Positions 14,467-21,587 are shown, counted from the first letter of the stretch. The stretch: DNA of 35,048 bases from Candidatus Rokuibacteriota bacterium (GCA_003221515.1 QHSI01000126.1:1-35048); one strand, 5' to 3'. The notes: generated by a model from the sequence alone, not told the origin. Made by a program: numbers and translations.

Positions 14467-15690
14467 ATGAGCGACGAGCGGGCGTACGAGACTCTCACGG
14501 TCGACGGCGGCGTGCCGATCAAGGCGTGGATCCGCGGGGTCAGCGTCGAAGACGTCGCGCTGAAGCAGCTCCAGAACGTCGCGCGCCTTCCGTGCGTGCG
14601 CGGCTGGGTGGCGGCGATGCCCGATGTCCACTGGGGCGTCGGCGCGACCGTCGGTAGCGTCATCCCAACCGTCGGCGCGATCATTCCCGCCGCGGTCGGC
14701 GTGGACATCGGCTGCGGGATGGCGGCGGCCCGGACGACGCTCACCGCCGGCGACCTTCCGGATAGCCTGAAGGGCGTGCGCGCGGCGATCGAGCGCGCCG
14801 TGCCCCACGGACGGACGCGCGGCCGCGACAAGGGCGCCTGGGAGAACCCGCCGGCGCCGGCGCTCGAGGCCTGGCAACGGCTCACACCCGGCTTCGACGC
14901 GATCACGGCGAGGCATCCCAAGATCGCGCGCTCCAATCACCTCACCCATCTGAGCACACTCGGGACCGGCAACCACTTCATCGAGGTGTGCCTGGACGAG
15001 ACCGAGCGCGTCTGGTTCATGCTCCACAGCGGCTCGCGCGGTGTGGGCAACCGGATCGGCACGTACTTCATCGAGCTGGCGAAGCAGGACATGCGCCAGC
15101 ATCTCGCGAACCTTCCGGACGAAGACCTCGCCTATCTCGAGGAGGGCGCGGCGCACTTCGACGACTACGTGCACGCGGTGGGCTGGGCGCAGGACTTCGC
15201 GCTGACGAACCGGCGTCTCATGATGGACGCGGTCATTCGCGCCGTGCAGGCCGTCCCCGGCATCCAGCCCTTCGAGGCCGGGTTGACCGCGGTGAACTGT
15301 CACCACAACTACGTGGCGCGCGAGCGTCACCGCGGCCGCGAGATGTTCGTGACGCGCAAGGGCGCGGTTCGGGCCGGCGCCGGCGATCTCGGCATCATTC
15401 CTGGCAGCATGGGCGCGCACTCCTACATCGTGCGCGGCCGCGGCAATCCGGAGAGCTACGAGAGCTGCAGCCACGGCGCCGGGCGCGCGATGTCGCGCAA
15501 CGAGGCCAAACGGCGCTTTACGCTCGCAGACCACGAGGCAGCGACCGCCGGCGTCGAGTGCCGGAAGGACGCGGAGGTCATCGACGAGACGCCGGGCGCC
15601 TACAAGCCGATCGACGCGGTGATGCGGGCGCAGGCGGATCTGGTGGAGGTCGTGCACACGCTCCGTCAGGTCGTGTGCGTCAAAGGCTGA
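14467..15690 (+). CDS. rtcB: RtcB-family RNA-splicing ligase
   Basis: A 407-residue RtcB-type 3'-phosphate RNA ligase, which joins 2',3'-cyclic phosphate or 3'-phosphate ends to 5'-OH ends using GTP and Mn2+. The metal-site motifs are intact: MPDVHWGVGATVGS, GVDIGCGM with Cys83, GTGNHF, HSGSRG and CHHNY. TRKGAVRAG and GSMG follow, and the guanylylated His336 lies in SCSHGAGR. The length matches bacterial RtcB proteins. No archease or RtcA gene is adjacent. The gene stands alone, with a possible -10 (GATACT, 14448-14453) 13 nt before the ATG and only a weak ribosome-binding site. All active-site residues I can place are conserved, so it should be active in RNA repair or tRNA processing. Confidence 0.94.
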   Translation: MSDERAYETLTVDGGVPIKAWIRGVSVEDVALKQLQNVARLPCVRGWVAAMPDVHWGVGATVGSVIPTVGAIIPAAVGVDIGCGMAAARTTLTAGDLPDSLKGVRAAIERAVPHGRTRGRDKGAWENPPAPALEAWQRLTPGFDAITARHPKIARSNHLTHLSTLGTGNHFIEVCLDETERVWFMLHSGSRGVGNRIGTYFIELAKQDMRQHLANLPDEDLAYLEEGAAHFDDYVHAVGWAQDFALTNRRLMMDAVIRAVQAVPGIQPFEAGLTAVNCHHNYVARERHRGREMFVTRKGAVRAGAGDLGIIPGSMGAHSYIVRGRGNPESYESCSHGAGRAMSRNEAKRRFTLADHEAATAGVECRKDAEVIDETPGAYKPIDAVMRAQADLVEVVHTLRQVVCVKG

Positions 15691-15705
15691 CCGCATTCGC
15701 GCACG

Positions 15706-15735
15706 TTGACCAACCGGCGGTCGAGTCGGTAAGCT
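15706..15735 (+). promoter_or_regulatory. candidate sigma70-like promoter before the Uma2 remnant
   Basis: TTGACC (15706-15711), 18-nt spacer, TAAGCT (15730-15735), then 8 nt to the ATG at 15744. This is one of the best promoter matches in the window. With so short a leader and no Shine-Dalgarno, the transcript would be nearly leaderless. Confidence 0.45.
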
Positions 15736-15743
15736 TCGGCGCA

Positions 15744-15989
15744 ATGGCCCTCACGGCCGCTCGCGAATCCTGGACGCGACGCTGGACCCGCGTCGAGTAT
15801 GAGCGTCCGAGCGAGCTCGGCATCTTCCAGCCCGGCGAGCGCCTGGAGCTCCTGGACGGGCTCTTGATCGTTCGCGGGCCGCAGAGCAGCTGGCAGTATG
15901 GTCGTCGCGAGATCGTCCGCGCGCCCGACGTCGTGGCGCCGCTCATCGCGCCCGACAGCCCGATCCCGGTCGCCGACTTACTTCCCTGA
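15744..15989 (+). pseudogene. internally deleted Uma2-family (DUF820) endonuclease remnant
   Basis: An 81-codon frame whose first half (MALTAARESWTRRWTRVEYE, then FQPGERLELLDGLLIVR) looks like the N-terminus of Uma2/DUF820 PD-(D/E)XK proteins. Its last part (PLIAPDSPIPVADLLP) looks like their extreme C-terminus. Such proteins usually have about 180-200 residues, so roughly 100-120 central residues are missing, including the whole catalytic core. The two parts are joined in frame around residues 48-52 (RGPQSSWQYG). A good promoter is retained. I read it as a decayed gene, though a short expressed peptide cannot be excluded. The family call rests on recalled similarity, not on a search. Confidence 0.55.
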
Positions 15990-16005
15990 CCCGAGGAGAA
16001 CTCCC

Positions 16006-16845
16006 ATGCAATACGGCGTCGTGATGTTCCCCACCGAGTACGCGATCGCTCCCGACGAGTTGGCCCGCGCGCTCGAGGAGCGCGGCTTCGAGTCGGTGTG
16101 GTTCCCCGAGCACACGCATATCCCCGCGAGCCGGCGCAGTCCCTGGCCAGGCGGCGGCGATCTACCGCGCGACTACTGGTCGTCCTACGATCCGTTCGTC
16201 GCGCTCATGGCCGCGGCCGCGGTCACCCGCCGCCTCAGGCTCGGCACCGGCATCTGTCTGGTCATCGAGCGCGATCCGATCACCACGGCCAAGGAAGTCG
16301 CCACGCTCGATCGACTCTCGGGCGGCCGCGTGCTGTTCGGCATCGGCGGCGGCTGGAACGCCGAGGAGATGGCCAACCACGGCACGGAATGGAAGTCGCG
16401 CTGGCGGCTCCTGCGCGAGCGCGTGCTCGCGATGAAGGAGATCTGGACCAAGCGCGAGGCGGAGTTCAAGGGCGAGTACGTGCGCTTCGAGAAGATCTGG
16501 GCCGACCCCAAGCCGCTGCAGAAGCCGCACCCGCCCGTGATCATCGGCGGCGACGGGGCGACCACGTTCGATCGCGTCGTGGAGTTCGGCGACGGCTGGA
16601 TGCCCATCCTGCGCCCCAACAAGAACCCGGTCGACCGCATCCCCGAGCTCCACGAGCGGCTCAAGAAAGCGGGGCGCGATCCGAAGTCGGCTCCGGTCTC
16701 GATCTTCTTCGCGCCGCCCAGGAAGCCGGCGCTCGACGCGCTGGCGGCGGCCGGCGTCGAGCGCGCGATCTTCGGCCTGCCATCCGAGCCGCGCGACTCA
16801 GTCCTGCCGCGCCTCGACGCTTACGCGAAGCTACTGAAAGACTGA
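16006..16845 (+). CDS. LLM-class, probably F420-dependent oxidoreductase
   Basis: A 279-residue luciferase-like protein of the short TIGR03619 type. Landmarks are the N-terminal MQYGVVMFPTEYAI, ESVWFPEHTHIP, RLRLGTGICLVIERDP, KEVATLDRLSGGRVLFGIGGGWNAEEM and HPPVIIGGDG. The family is generally predicted to use coenzyme F420 rather than FMN; that cofactor assignment is from family knowledge and the substrate is unknown. The ATG at 16006 has a CGAGGAGAA ribosome-binding site. The open frame continues upstream to 15898 without similarity. It begins 17 nt after the Uma2 remnant stop, so the remnant's promoter may drive it. Confidence 0.9.
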   Translation: MQYGVVMFPTEYAIAPDELARALEERGFESVWFPEHTHIPASRRSPWPGGGDLPRDYWSSYDPFVALMAAAAVTRRLRLGTGICLVIERDPITTAKEVATLDRLSGGRVLFGIGGGWNAEEMANHGTEWKSRWRLLRERVLAMKEIWTKREAEFKGEYVRFEKIWADPKPLQKPHPPVIIGGDGATTFDRVVEFGDGWMPILRPNKNPVDRIPELHERLKKAGRDPKSAPVSIFFAPPRKPALDALAAAGVERAIFGLPSEPRDSVLPRLDAYAKLLKD

Positions 16846-16852
16846 AGCCGTC

Positions 16853-17353
16853 TCAGGCCTTTCCTTCCAGCGCGCGGCGTAGCTGGTCCAGATGGTTGTC
16901 GTCGTGCCACGCCAGCATCGTCACGAACGCGTCGATGGTGATCCGGCCGCTGATCGGATGCATACAGCCGCGCTGCCGTTGCTCCGGCGTGAGGCTACGG
17001 AGCAACGTCAGCGATTCCTCGCGCCGCCTGCGGAACGCGGCCAGCGCCTGAGCCGCGTCGCTTCTCTGGTATTGCCTGTCCTCGGCGAACCGGTCGGCGG
17101 CCCCCGAGGGGTCGGCGTAGATCTGCGGCTCATCATTCAACAAGATGGCATGGCAGCGCACGAAGTACACCTCTTCGATGTCGCGCAGGTGACAGATGAC
17201 CTCGTTGGCCGCCCAGTTCTTGGCGTCGGGCCGTCGCGCGAGGACGGCCTCACTCTGACCGCGGATCGCCGCGGCGAGATCGTCGGCGGTGCGGGACATA
17301 CGACCCAGGCGCTGCTCCCAGGGCTGCTTGGCGACTTCCTCCCGCGTCGGCAT
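16853..17353 (-). CDS. DinB-family protein
   Basis: A 166-residue DinB_2-type four-helix-bundle protein. The three expected metal-binding histidines are His55 (EVICHLRDIEE), His150 and His154 (LAWHDDNHLDQ). Such proteins bind a divalent metal, and some are bacillithiol- or mycothiol-dependent transferases. No partner gene points to a substrate. It converges with the LLM gene, the stops being 7 nt apart. The ATG is preceded by GCAGGAC, and the TAG of a short minus-strand remnant frame ends 6 nt upstream, suggesting that DinB was once second in an operon. Confidence 0.88.
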   Translation of the reverse strand: MPTREEVAKQPWEQRLGRMSRTADDLAAAIRGQSEAVLARRPDAKNWAANEVICHLRDIEEVYFVRCHAILLNDEPQIYADPSGAADRFAEDRQYQRSDAAQALAAFRRRREESLTLLRSLTPEQRQRGCMHPISGRITIDAFVTMLAWHDDNHLDQLRRALEGKA

Positions 17354-17359
17354 GTCCTG

Positions 17360-17464
17360 CTAGCTGTACTTGACGGTGCAGCCGTAGGCGCGGGTTTGCG
17401 TGAGGACAACGACGAGGCAAAGCCGGAGGCTGCGCATCCAACGGCCATTGTCCCACAGGCTCAT
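17360..17464 (-). pseudogene. possible remnant of a small exported redoxin-like gene
   Basis: A 34-codon minus-strand frame. From an internal Met at 17437 it reads a signal-peptide-like MRSLRLCLVVVL and then TRAYGCTVKYS before the stop. The ending TRAYGC-VKY resembles the C-terminus of exported AhpC/TSA-type redoxins, and its stop lies 6 nt before the downstream DinB start, as in an operon. The middle of such a protein is absent. This is a weak, recall-based call; the frame may be meaningless. Confidence 0.25.
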
Positions 17465-17496
17465 ACACGCCCGGGCCCGCCGTCAGACCGACACGA

Positions 17497-17502
17497 TAGA
17501 AT
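17497..17502 (+). promoter_or_regulatory. candidate -10 box (TAGAAT) of the HAD phosphatase gene
   Basis: TAGAAT (five of six to consensus) ends 10 nt before the ATG at 17513. There is no Shine-Dalgarno between them, which suggests a leaderless or near-leaderless transcript. No clear -35. The rest of the gap 17354-17512 holds only the redoxin-like remnant. Confidence 0.4.
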
Positions 17503-17512
17503 CGTCGGAACC

Positions 17513-18172
17513 ATGGACGCGAGCTCGCGAGCCGCGACCGACGCGATCGTATTCGATCTCGACGGCACTTTGTGGGACACGTGCGAGACGTGCGCCATCG
17601 GCTGGAACCTCGTGCTCGACCGCAACGCGATCCGCTTCCGGACGATCACCGCAGACGACGTTCGGGCCGTTGCCGGCAAACCGCACGCGCAATGCATCCG
17701 AGTGACGTTCGTTGGCGTCCCCGAGCGGGAAATCTTGACGCTCATCGCCGAGACCCAGCTGGAGGACAACCGGCTGGTCGCCGAGCAGGGCGGCGTCCTC
17801 TATCCGGACGTCGAGGACGGCATCCGGCGGCTCCGCGCGCGTTATCCGCTCTTCATCGTGAGCAACTGCCAGACCGGCTACGTCGAGACGTTCTACCGCT
17901 GGTCGGGGCTCGAGTCGTGCTTCCGCGATTTCGAATGCTGGGGCAACACCGGTCGCACCAAGGCCGAGAACCTCGGCCTGCTGATCGCGCGCAACGGTCT
18001 CCGCCAGGCGCTGCTCGTCGGCGACACGCCCGGGGATCAAGCGGCGGCCCGCGAGTGCGGCGTGCCGTTCGTGTACGTCGACTACGGATTCGGCGTCTGC
18101 CGCGGCGCGGCCCGGAGCTTCTCGTCGTTCGGCGACCTGACCCGCTGGCTGCTCGGGGATCTCCAGGCTTGA
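17513..18172 (+). CDS. HAD-superfamily hydrolase (phosphoglycolate-phosphatase-like)
   Basis: A 219-residue HAD phosphatase. Motif I is FDLDGTLWD with nucleophile Asp15 and Asp17, motif II IVSNCQ with Ser117, motif III Lys150 in NTGRTKAENLG, and motif IV VGDTPGDQ with Asp171 and Asp175. A helical cap is inserted between motifs I and II (residues about 20-95), as in phosphoglycolate phosphatase and beta-phosphoglucomutase. It should hydrolyse a small phosphate ester in the cytoplasm; the substrate is not predictable. The open frame continues upstream to 16892 through the opposite-strand DinB gene, but similarity begins only here, and a TAGAAT box sits 10 nt before the ATG. Confidence 0.9.
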   Translation: MDASSRAATDAIVFDLDGTLWDTCETCAIGWNLVLDRNAIRFRTITADDVRAVAGKPHAQCIRVTFVGVPEREILTLIAETQLEDNRLVAEQGGVLYPDVEDGIRRLRARYPLFIVSNCQTGYVETFYRWSGLESCFRDFECWGNTGRTKAENLGLLIARNGLRQALLVGDTPGDQAAARECGVPFVYVDYGFGVCRGAARSFSSFGDLTRWLLGDLQA

Positions 18173-18197
18173 CCCCGCATCCCGGAACGGCTATGCC
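18169..18197 (+). promoter_or_regulatory. candidate sigma70-like promoter of the CoA-transferase/crotonase operon
   Basis: TTGACC (18169-18174), exact 17-nt spacer, TATGCC (18192-18197), about 29 nt before the ATG at 18227, with a ribosome-binding site in the leader. The -35 overlaps the TGA stop of the HAD gene, so part of the match could come from that codon. Confidence 0.45.
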
Positions 18198-18226
18198 TTG
18201 GCAACTACCAGACAGAGGTGGAGCCC

Positions 18227-19414
18227 ATGAGACCGTTCGAGGGAATCAAGATCATCGACATCACGCACGTGCTGGCCGGGCCGTTCGCGGCCTATCAGCT
18301 CGCCCTGCTGGGCGCCGACGTCATCAAGGTCGAGCACCCGCGAGACTACGACCAGAGCCGCGACTCGGGCAGCGACCGCGCCCTCAACAAGCAGAAGATG
18401 GGCACCGGCTACCTCACCCAGGGCTCCAACAAGCGGGCGATCACGCTGAATCTGAAGACCGAAAAGGGGCGCGAGATCCTCAAGCAGCTCGTACGGGACG
18501 CCGACGTCCTGGTCGAGAACTGGCGCTCCGGCGCCTTCCCGGCGCTCGGGCTCGGCTACAAGGATCTGCGCCCGCTCAACCCGAAGCTGATCTATTGCTC
18601 GATGACGGCGTTCGGCCAGGACGGGCCGCGCGGCGAGCAGACCGCCTACGACCAGCTGATCCAGGCCACCTCCGGCATGATGGCCACGACCGGCACGCCC
18701 GAGGTGAATCCGATCAAGACCGGATCACCGGTGATCGACTACGCGACCGGCACGATGTGCGCGTTCGCGATCTCGGCGGCGCTGTTCCAGCGCGAGCGCA
18801 CCGGGCGCGGCCAGTACATCGACAGCGCGATGCTGGACGTGGCCTTCATGCTGATGGGCTCGCACATCACCTCGTACATGCGCACTGGCCACGAGCCCAA
18901 GCCCAAGGGCAACCGGATGGACCGCGCGAGCAGCCAGCTCTACCAGGCCAAGGACGCGCCGCTGATGATCGCCGCCAGCAACCGCGGCCAGCACGAGCGG
19001 CTGTTCAACGCCGTCGGCCGTCCCGACATCGCCGCACAGTCCGATGACGACGAGCGCGATCGGCTCTACGAGCAGCAGACCGCGGAGCTCCAGAAGATCA
19101 TCGCCCAGCGCACCGCCGACGACTGGGAGCAGCATCTGCAGTCCCGCCACGTCCCGGCCGGCCGCGTGCGCACGCTCGCGGAGGCGCTGACCGATCCCCA
19201 GCTCGAGGCGCGCCGCGTGCTGCACGAGCACCAGAAGGTCGAGGGCGTCGACGGGCCGGTGACGGTCCCGGTGAGCGCCTTCAAGTTCGCCGACGACGGC
19301 CCGAGCGTCGACTCGCCGCCGCCACGACTGGGCCAGCACACCGAGGAGGTGCTGCTCGCGCTCGGCTATACGACAACGCAGATCGCCGCGCTGCGCGAGG
19401 AGGACGTAATATGA
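18227..19414 (+). CDS. CaiB/BaiF-family CoA-transferase
   Basis: A 395-residue class III CoA-transferase. It shows FEGIKIIDITHVLAGPFA at the start, GADVIKVEHP, SNKRAITLNLK, DVLVENWRSG and TAFGQDGP. The catalytic Asp204 is in the segment DSAMLDVAF, so the aspartyl-CoA mechanism should be intact, unlike module 1 of the fused protein at 6554. It moves CoA from an acyl-CoA donor to a carboxylate. The ATG at 18227 has GGTGGAG at the right distance; the in-frame GTG at 18218 lies within that ribosome-binding site. Its stop codon overlaps the next ATG by 4 nt, so it is translationally coupled to a crotonase that may act on its CoA-ester product. Confidence 0.93.
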   Translation: MRPFEGIKIIDITHVLAGPFAAYQLALLGADVIKVEHPRDYDQSRDSGSDRALNKQKMGTGYLTQGSNKRAITLNLKTEKGREILKQLVRDADVLVENWRSGAFPALGLGYKDLRPLNPKLIYCSMTAFGQDGPRGEQTAYDQLIQATSGMMATTGTPEVNPIKTGSPVIDYATGTMCAFAISAALFQRERTGRGQYIDSAMLDVAFMLMGSHITSYMRTGHEPKPKGNRMDRASSQLYQAKDAPLMIAASNRGQHERLFNAVGRPDIAAQSDDDERDRLYEQQTAELQKIIAQRTADDWEQHLQSRHVPAGRVRTLAEALTDPQLEARRVLHEHQKVEGVDGPVTVPVSAFKFADDGPSVDSPPPRLGQHTEEVLLALGYTTTQIAALREEDVI

Positions 19415-20181
19415 CGGCCGACAGCCCCCTGGTCCTCATGGAACAGAAGGGTGCCGTTGCTCTCATTTCCCTCAATCGGCCCGAGCGGCTCAACGCCTGG
19501 AGCCCCGATCTCGGCAAGGCGCTGATCGCCCGGTTGCGCGAGGCGGAGGCCGACGCATCCGTGCGAGCCGTCGTCCTCACCGGAGCTGGACGCGCCTTCT
19601 CCGCGGGCGCCGATCTCAAGAATCCGAAGACGCACACCGTCGACTCTCCCGAGCAGCATCTCTCCGCGCTGCGGGGCAGTCCCGTGTTCGACGCGGTCGA
19701 GAGCTACTCCAAGCCCATCATCAGCGCCGTCAACGGCTACGCGGTCGGCATCGGCTGCCTGGTGCCGCTCTGCTGCGACTTCATCCTGGCCGGCCAGCAG
19801 GCGGTGTTCTGCTTGCCCCAGGTGAGCCTCGGCATTCTTCCCGCCTACGGTGGCACGCTGCGCCTGGCGCGGTTCGTCGGCCGCGGCAACGCGCTCAACA
19901 TCGCGCTCACCGGCCGCAAGGTCGGCGCCGACGAGGCGCTCCGGATGGGCATGGTGGTGGACGTGCTGCCCCAGGATCAGCTGATTCCGGAAGCGCTCCG
20001 GCAGATGCAGGCGATCGGCGACATGCCAGCGACGGCGGTGCGCCTGGCGCGCGAATCGTTGCGCCAGGGCTACGAGGGCGGTCTACCCGCGACGGCGCAC
20101 GGCGACCTCTACCGCTTCATGGCGCTCGCCCAGACGTCGGAGCGCGCCGAGCGCCACGAGGCGTGGCGCAAGCGCAAATAG
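19411..20181 (+). CDS. enoyl-CoA hydratase/isomerase (crotonase) family protein
   Basis: A 256-residue crotonase-fold protein with ISLNRPERLNAW, the oxyanion segments FSAGADLK and NGYAVGIGC, and GILPAYGGTLRL. The acyl-CoA site and oxyanion hole look intact. The two catalytic glutamates of enoyl-CoA hydratase are replaced by Leu117 (GCLVP instead of GCELA) and Gln137 (LPQVSLG instead of xPExxLG). Classical hydratase activity is therefore doubtful. It starts inside the preceding CoA-transferase stop codon (ATGA overlap), so it probably works on a CoA thioester made by that enzyme. It is distinct in detail from the crotonase at 12363. Confidence 0.9.
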   Translation: MTADSPLVLMEQKGAVALISLNRPERLNAWSPDLGKALIARLREAEADASVRAVVLTGAGRAFSAGADLKNPKTHTVDSPEQHLSALRGSPVFDAVESYSKPIISAVNGYAVGIGCLVPLCCDFILAGQQAVFCLPQVSLGILPAYGGTLRLARFVGRGNALNIALTGRKVGADEALRMGMVVDVLPQDQLIPEALRQMQAIGDMPATAVRLARESLRQGYEGGLPATAHGDLYRFMALAQTSERAERHEAWRKRK

Positions 20182-20194
20182 CGGAATCGCGTCC

Positions 20195-20223
20195 TTGACT
20201 CCGCCGCCGAGGAGCGCAATCCT
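20195..20223 (+). promoter_or_regulatory. weak candidate promoter of the amidohydrolase gene
   Basis: TTGACT (20195-20200) is five of six to consensus, but with a 17-nt spacer the downstream hexamer is only AATCCT (20218-20223). A transcript from here would start about 25 nt before the structured element at 20246 and include it whole. Confidence 0.25.
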
Positions 20224-20245
20224 CTTCTAACCGCTGGGACAGACA

Positions 20246-20317
20246 GTGTGCGCCGCAAGCCGTCGCGGGGCTGGGGCCCCGCCGGCTGAGGCGCAGCTAC
20301 CAATGAGGAGACAGACC
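20246..20317 (+). promoter_or_regulatory. structured 5' leader element, copy 1 (covarying hairpin plus ribosome-binding site)
   Basis: A long three-part stem: TGCGCC (20249-20254) pairs with GGCGCA (20290-20295); AGCCG (20258-20262) with CGGCT (20283-20287); GCGGGGC (20265-20271) with GCCCCGC (20276-20282). A TGGG loop closes it, and there are internal loops GCA/GA and a 2-nt bulge TC. A second copy at 31607-31653 has the same fold with compensatory changes. The ribosome-binding site (GAGGAG) follows the stem and the ATG lies 23 nt after its last base, the same distance in both copies. It looks like a cis-acting RNA structure in the leader; the ligand or regulator is unknown. Confidence 0.6.
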
Positions 20318-21436
20318 ATGGCGCGCGCGTACAACGTCATCGACGCCGACGGACACATCCTCGAGCCGGTCGACATCTGGGAGAAGTACATCGACCCCGC
20401 CTATCGCGAGCGCGCGCCTCGGATGATCGTCGACACCGACGGCAAGGAGCGGCTCCTCGTCGAAGGCAAGATCCTGGGCAGCCCGAAAGGGCTCGGTCTC
20501 ATCGGCGGGATCGGCGCCCGTCAGGGCACGGTCGACGACGTCACGATGAAGTACGTCGAAGGGCGTCCGGGCGGCTTCGACCCGCACGCGCGAATCCCGG
20601 ATATGGACCTCGACGGCATCGACGCCGCGTTCCTCTACCCGAGCCTCGGCCTGTTCAGCGGCGCGGTGCAGGATCCCGGCCTGGCCGCGGCGATGTGCCG
20701 GGCCTACAACCGCTGGCTCGCCGACTACTGCAAGCCCTACCCCGACCGGCTCTTCGGCGTCGCGATGCTGCCGATGCAATCGATCCCGCTCGCCATCGAC
20801 GAGATGCGCTTCGCGCGCAAAGAGCTCGGCATGCGCGGCGGCTTCCTGCGCCCCAACCCGTACAACAACCGCATGCTCCACCATCCGGACTACACGCCGT
20901 TCTGGAAGGAGGTCGAGGAGCTCGACTTCTCCATCGGCCTGCACGAGGGCGCCAGCGGCGGCATGCCCCAGGTGGGCGTCGATCGCTTCCAGAACCGCGG
21001 CGCGCGGCACATCATCTCCCACACGATGGAGATGATGCTGGCGGCGATGAGCGTGATCTGGGAGGGCGTGTGCGACCGCCATCCGAAGGTGCGCATCGGC
21101 TTCCTCGAGTCGGGCGGCGGATGGATCGCGCCGTGGCTCGACCGGATGGACCGCCACTTCGACGATCAGGGCTTCAACGATTCCGGGCTCACGATGCGGC
21201 CGAGCGAGCTGTTCCGGCGCAACTGCTGGATCTCGTTCGAGCCGGTCGAGGGCAGCCTCTCGGTCCTCGCCGACTACATCGGCCCGCACAAGATCCTGTG
21301 GGCCACCGACTATCCGCACCCGGACGGCTTCTTCCCGGGCGCGCCGAAGCTCATCGCCGACCGGCCCGAGCTGTCGGCCGAGACGAAGCGCCAGATCCTG
21401 GCCGGCGGCGCCAAAGGCTTCTACGGCCTGAGCTAG
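20318..21436 (+). CDS. amidohydrolase family 2 (metal-dependent TIM-barrel hydrolase/decarboxylase)
   Basis: A 372-residue amidohydrolase-2 protein (the ACMSD/gamma-resorcylate decarboxylase superfamily branch). Metal-site landmarks are IDADGHILEP (Asp9, Asp11, His13), LHEG with a His in the middle strand, RHIISHTMEM, and the late ATDYPHPDGF with its Asp. Such enzymes hydrolyse or decarboxylate aromatic or cyclic carboxylates; the exact substrate is open. The start chosen is the ATG at 20318, preceded by GAGGAG. The frame stays open 24 codons further upstream, but that stretch is the hairpin element, which is better explained as RNA. It is followed by two G-rich repeats and an AhpD-like gene. 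Confidence 0.92.
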   Translation: MARAYNVIDADGHILEPVDIWEKYIDPAYRERAPRMIVDTDGKERLLVEGKILGSPKGLGLIGGIGARQGTVDDVTMKYVEGRPGGFDPHARIPDMDLDGIDAAFLYPSLGLFSGAVQDPGLAAAMCRAYNRWLADYCKPYPDRLFGVAMLPMQSIPLAIDEMRFARKELGMRGGFLRPNPYNNRMLHHPDYTPFWKEVEELDFSIGLHEGASGGMPQVGVDRFQNRGARHIISHTMEMMLAAMSVIWEGVCDRHPKVRIGFLESGGGWIAPWLDRMDRHFDDQGFNDSGLTMRPSELFRRNCWISFEPVEGSLSVLADYIGPHKILWATDYPHPDGFFPGAPKLIADRPELSAETKRQILAGGAKGFYGLS

Positions 21437-21458
21437 GCGCGGAGAGCGTCGGGGCGCC

Positions 21459-21500
21459 TCCGAGCGTTGGGGGGTATGGGGGGCCCTTCGAGGCCCCCCA
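21459..21500 (+). repeat. 42-bp direct repeat with G-rich hairpin, copy A
   Basis: A perfect 42-bp repeat of 21546-21587, 87 nt apart start to start. The core is a hairpin GGGGGGCC (21478-21485) / GGCCCCCC (21492-21499) with loop CTTCGA, preceded by GGGGGGTAT. Some similarity also extends into the bases just before the repeat. No T-run follows. Confidence 0.75.
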
Positions 21501-21545
21501 GGACGCCGAGCAACATCGAGGAGCGCCACGGCTACGCCGGGGCGA

Positions 21546-21587
21546 TCCGAGCGTTGGGGGGTATGGGGGGCCCTTCGAGGCCCCCCA
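21546..21587 (+). repeat. 42-bp direct repeat with G-rich hairpin, copy B
   Basis: Identical to 21459-21500. The hairpin arms are 21565-21572 and 21579-21586. It ends 19 nt before the ATG at 21607, just upstream of that gene's GAAGGAGG ribosome-binding site. The stem could influence either termination of the amidohydrolase transcript or translation of the next gene. Confidence 0.75.

Noticed and set aside
16892-17512. 207-codon upstream extension of the HAD phosphatase frame
   Set aside because: It lies antisense to the DinB gene and has no similarity. Motif I begins right after the ATG at 17513, which has its own -10-like box.
20246-20317. 24-codon in-frame N-terminal extension of the amidohydrolase (and the same at 31604 for NIPSNAP)
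   Set aside because: The shared peptide look (RRGAGAPPAEA) comes from the shared hairpin DNA. The compensatory pairs change codons, the reading shifts by one base near the end, and a ribosome-binding site lies directly before the downstream ATG.
21459-21587. Two identical 42-bp repeats considered as a CRISPR fragment
   Set aside because: Only two copies with one 45-nt intervening stretch, no cas genes, and an inverted copy elsewhere in the window; it fits a dispersed hairpin repeat.
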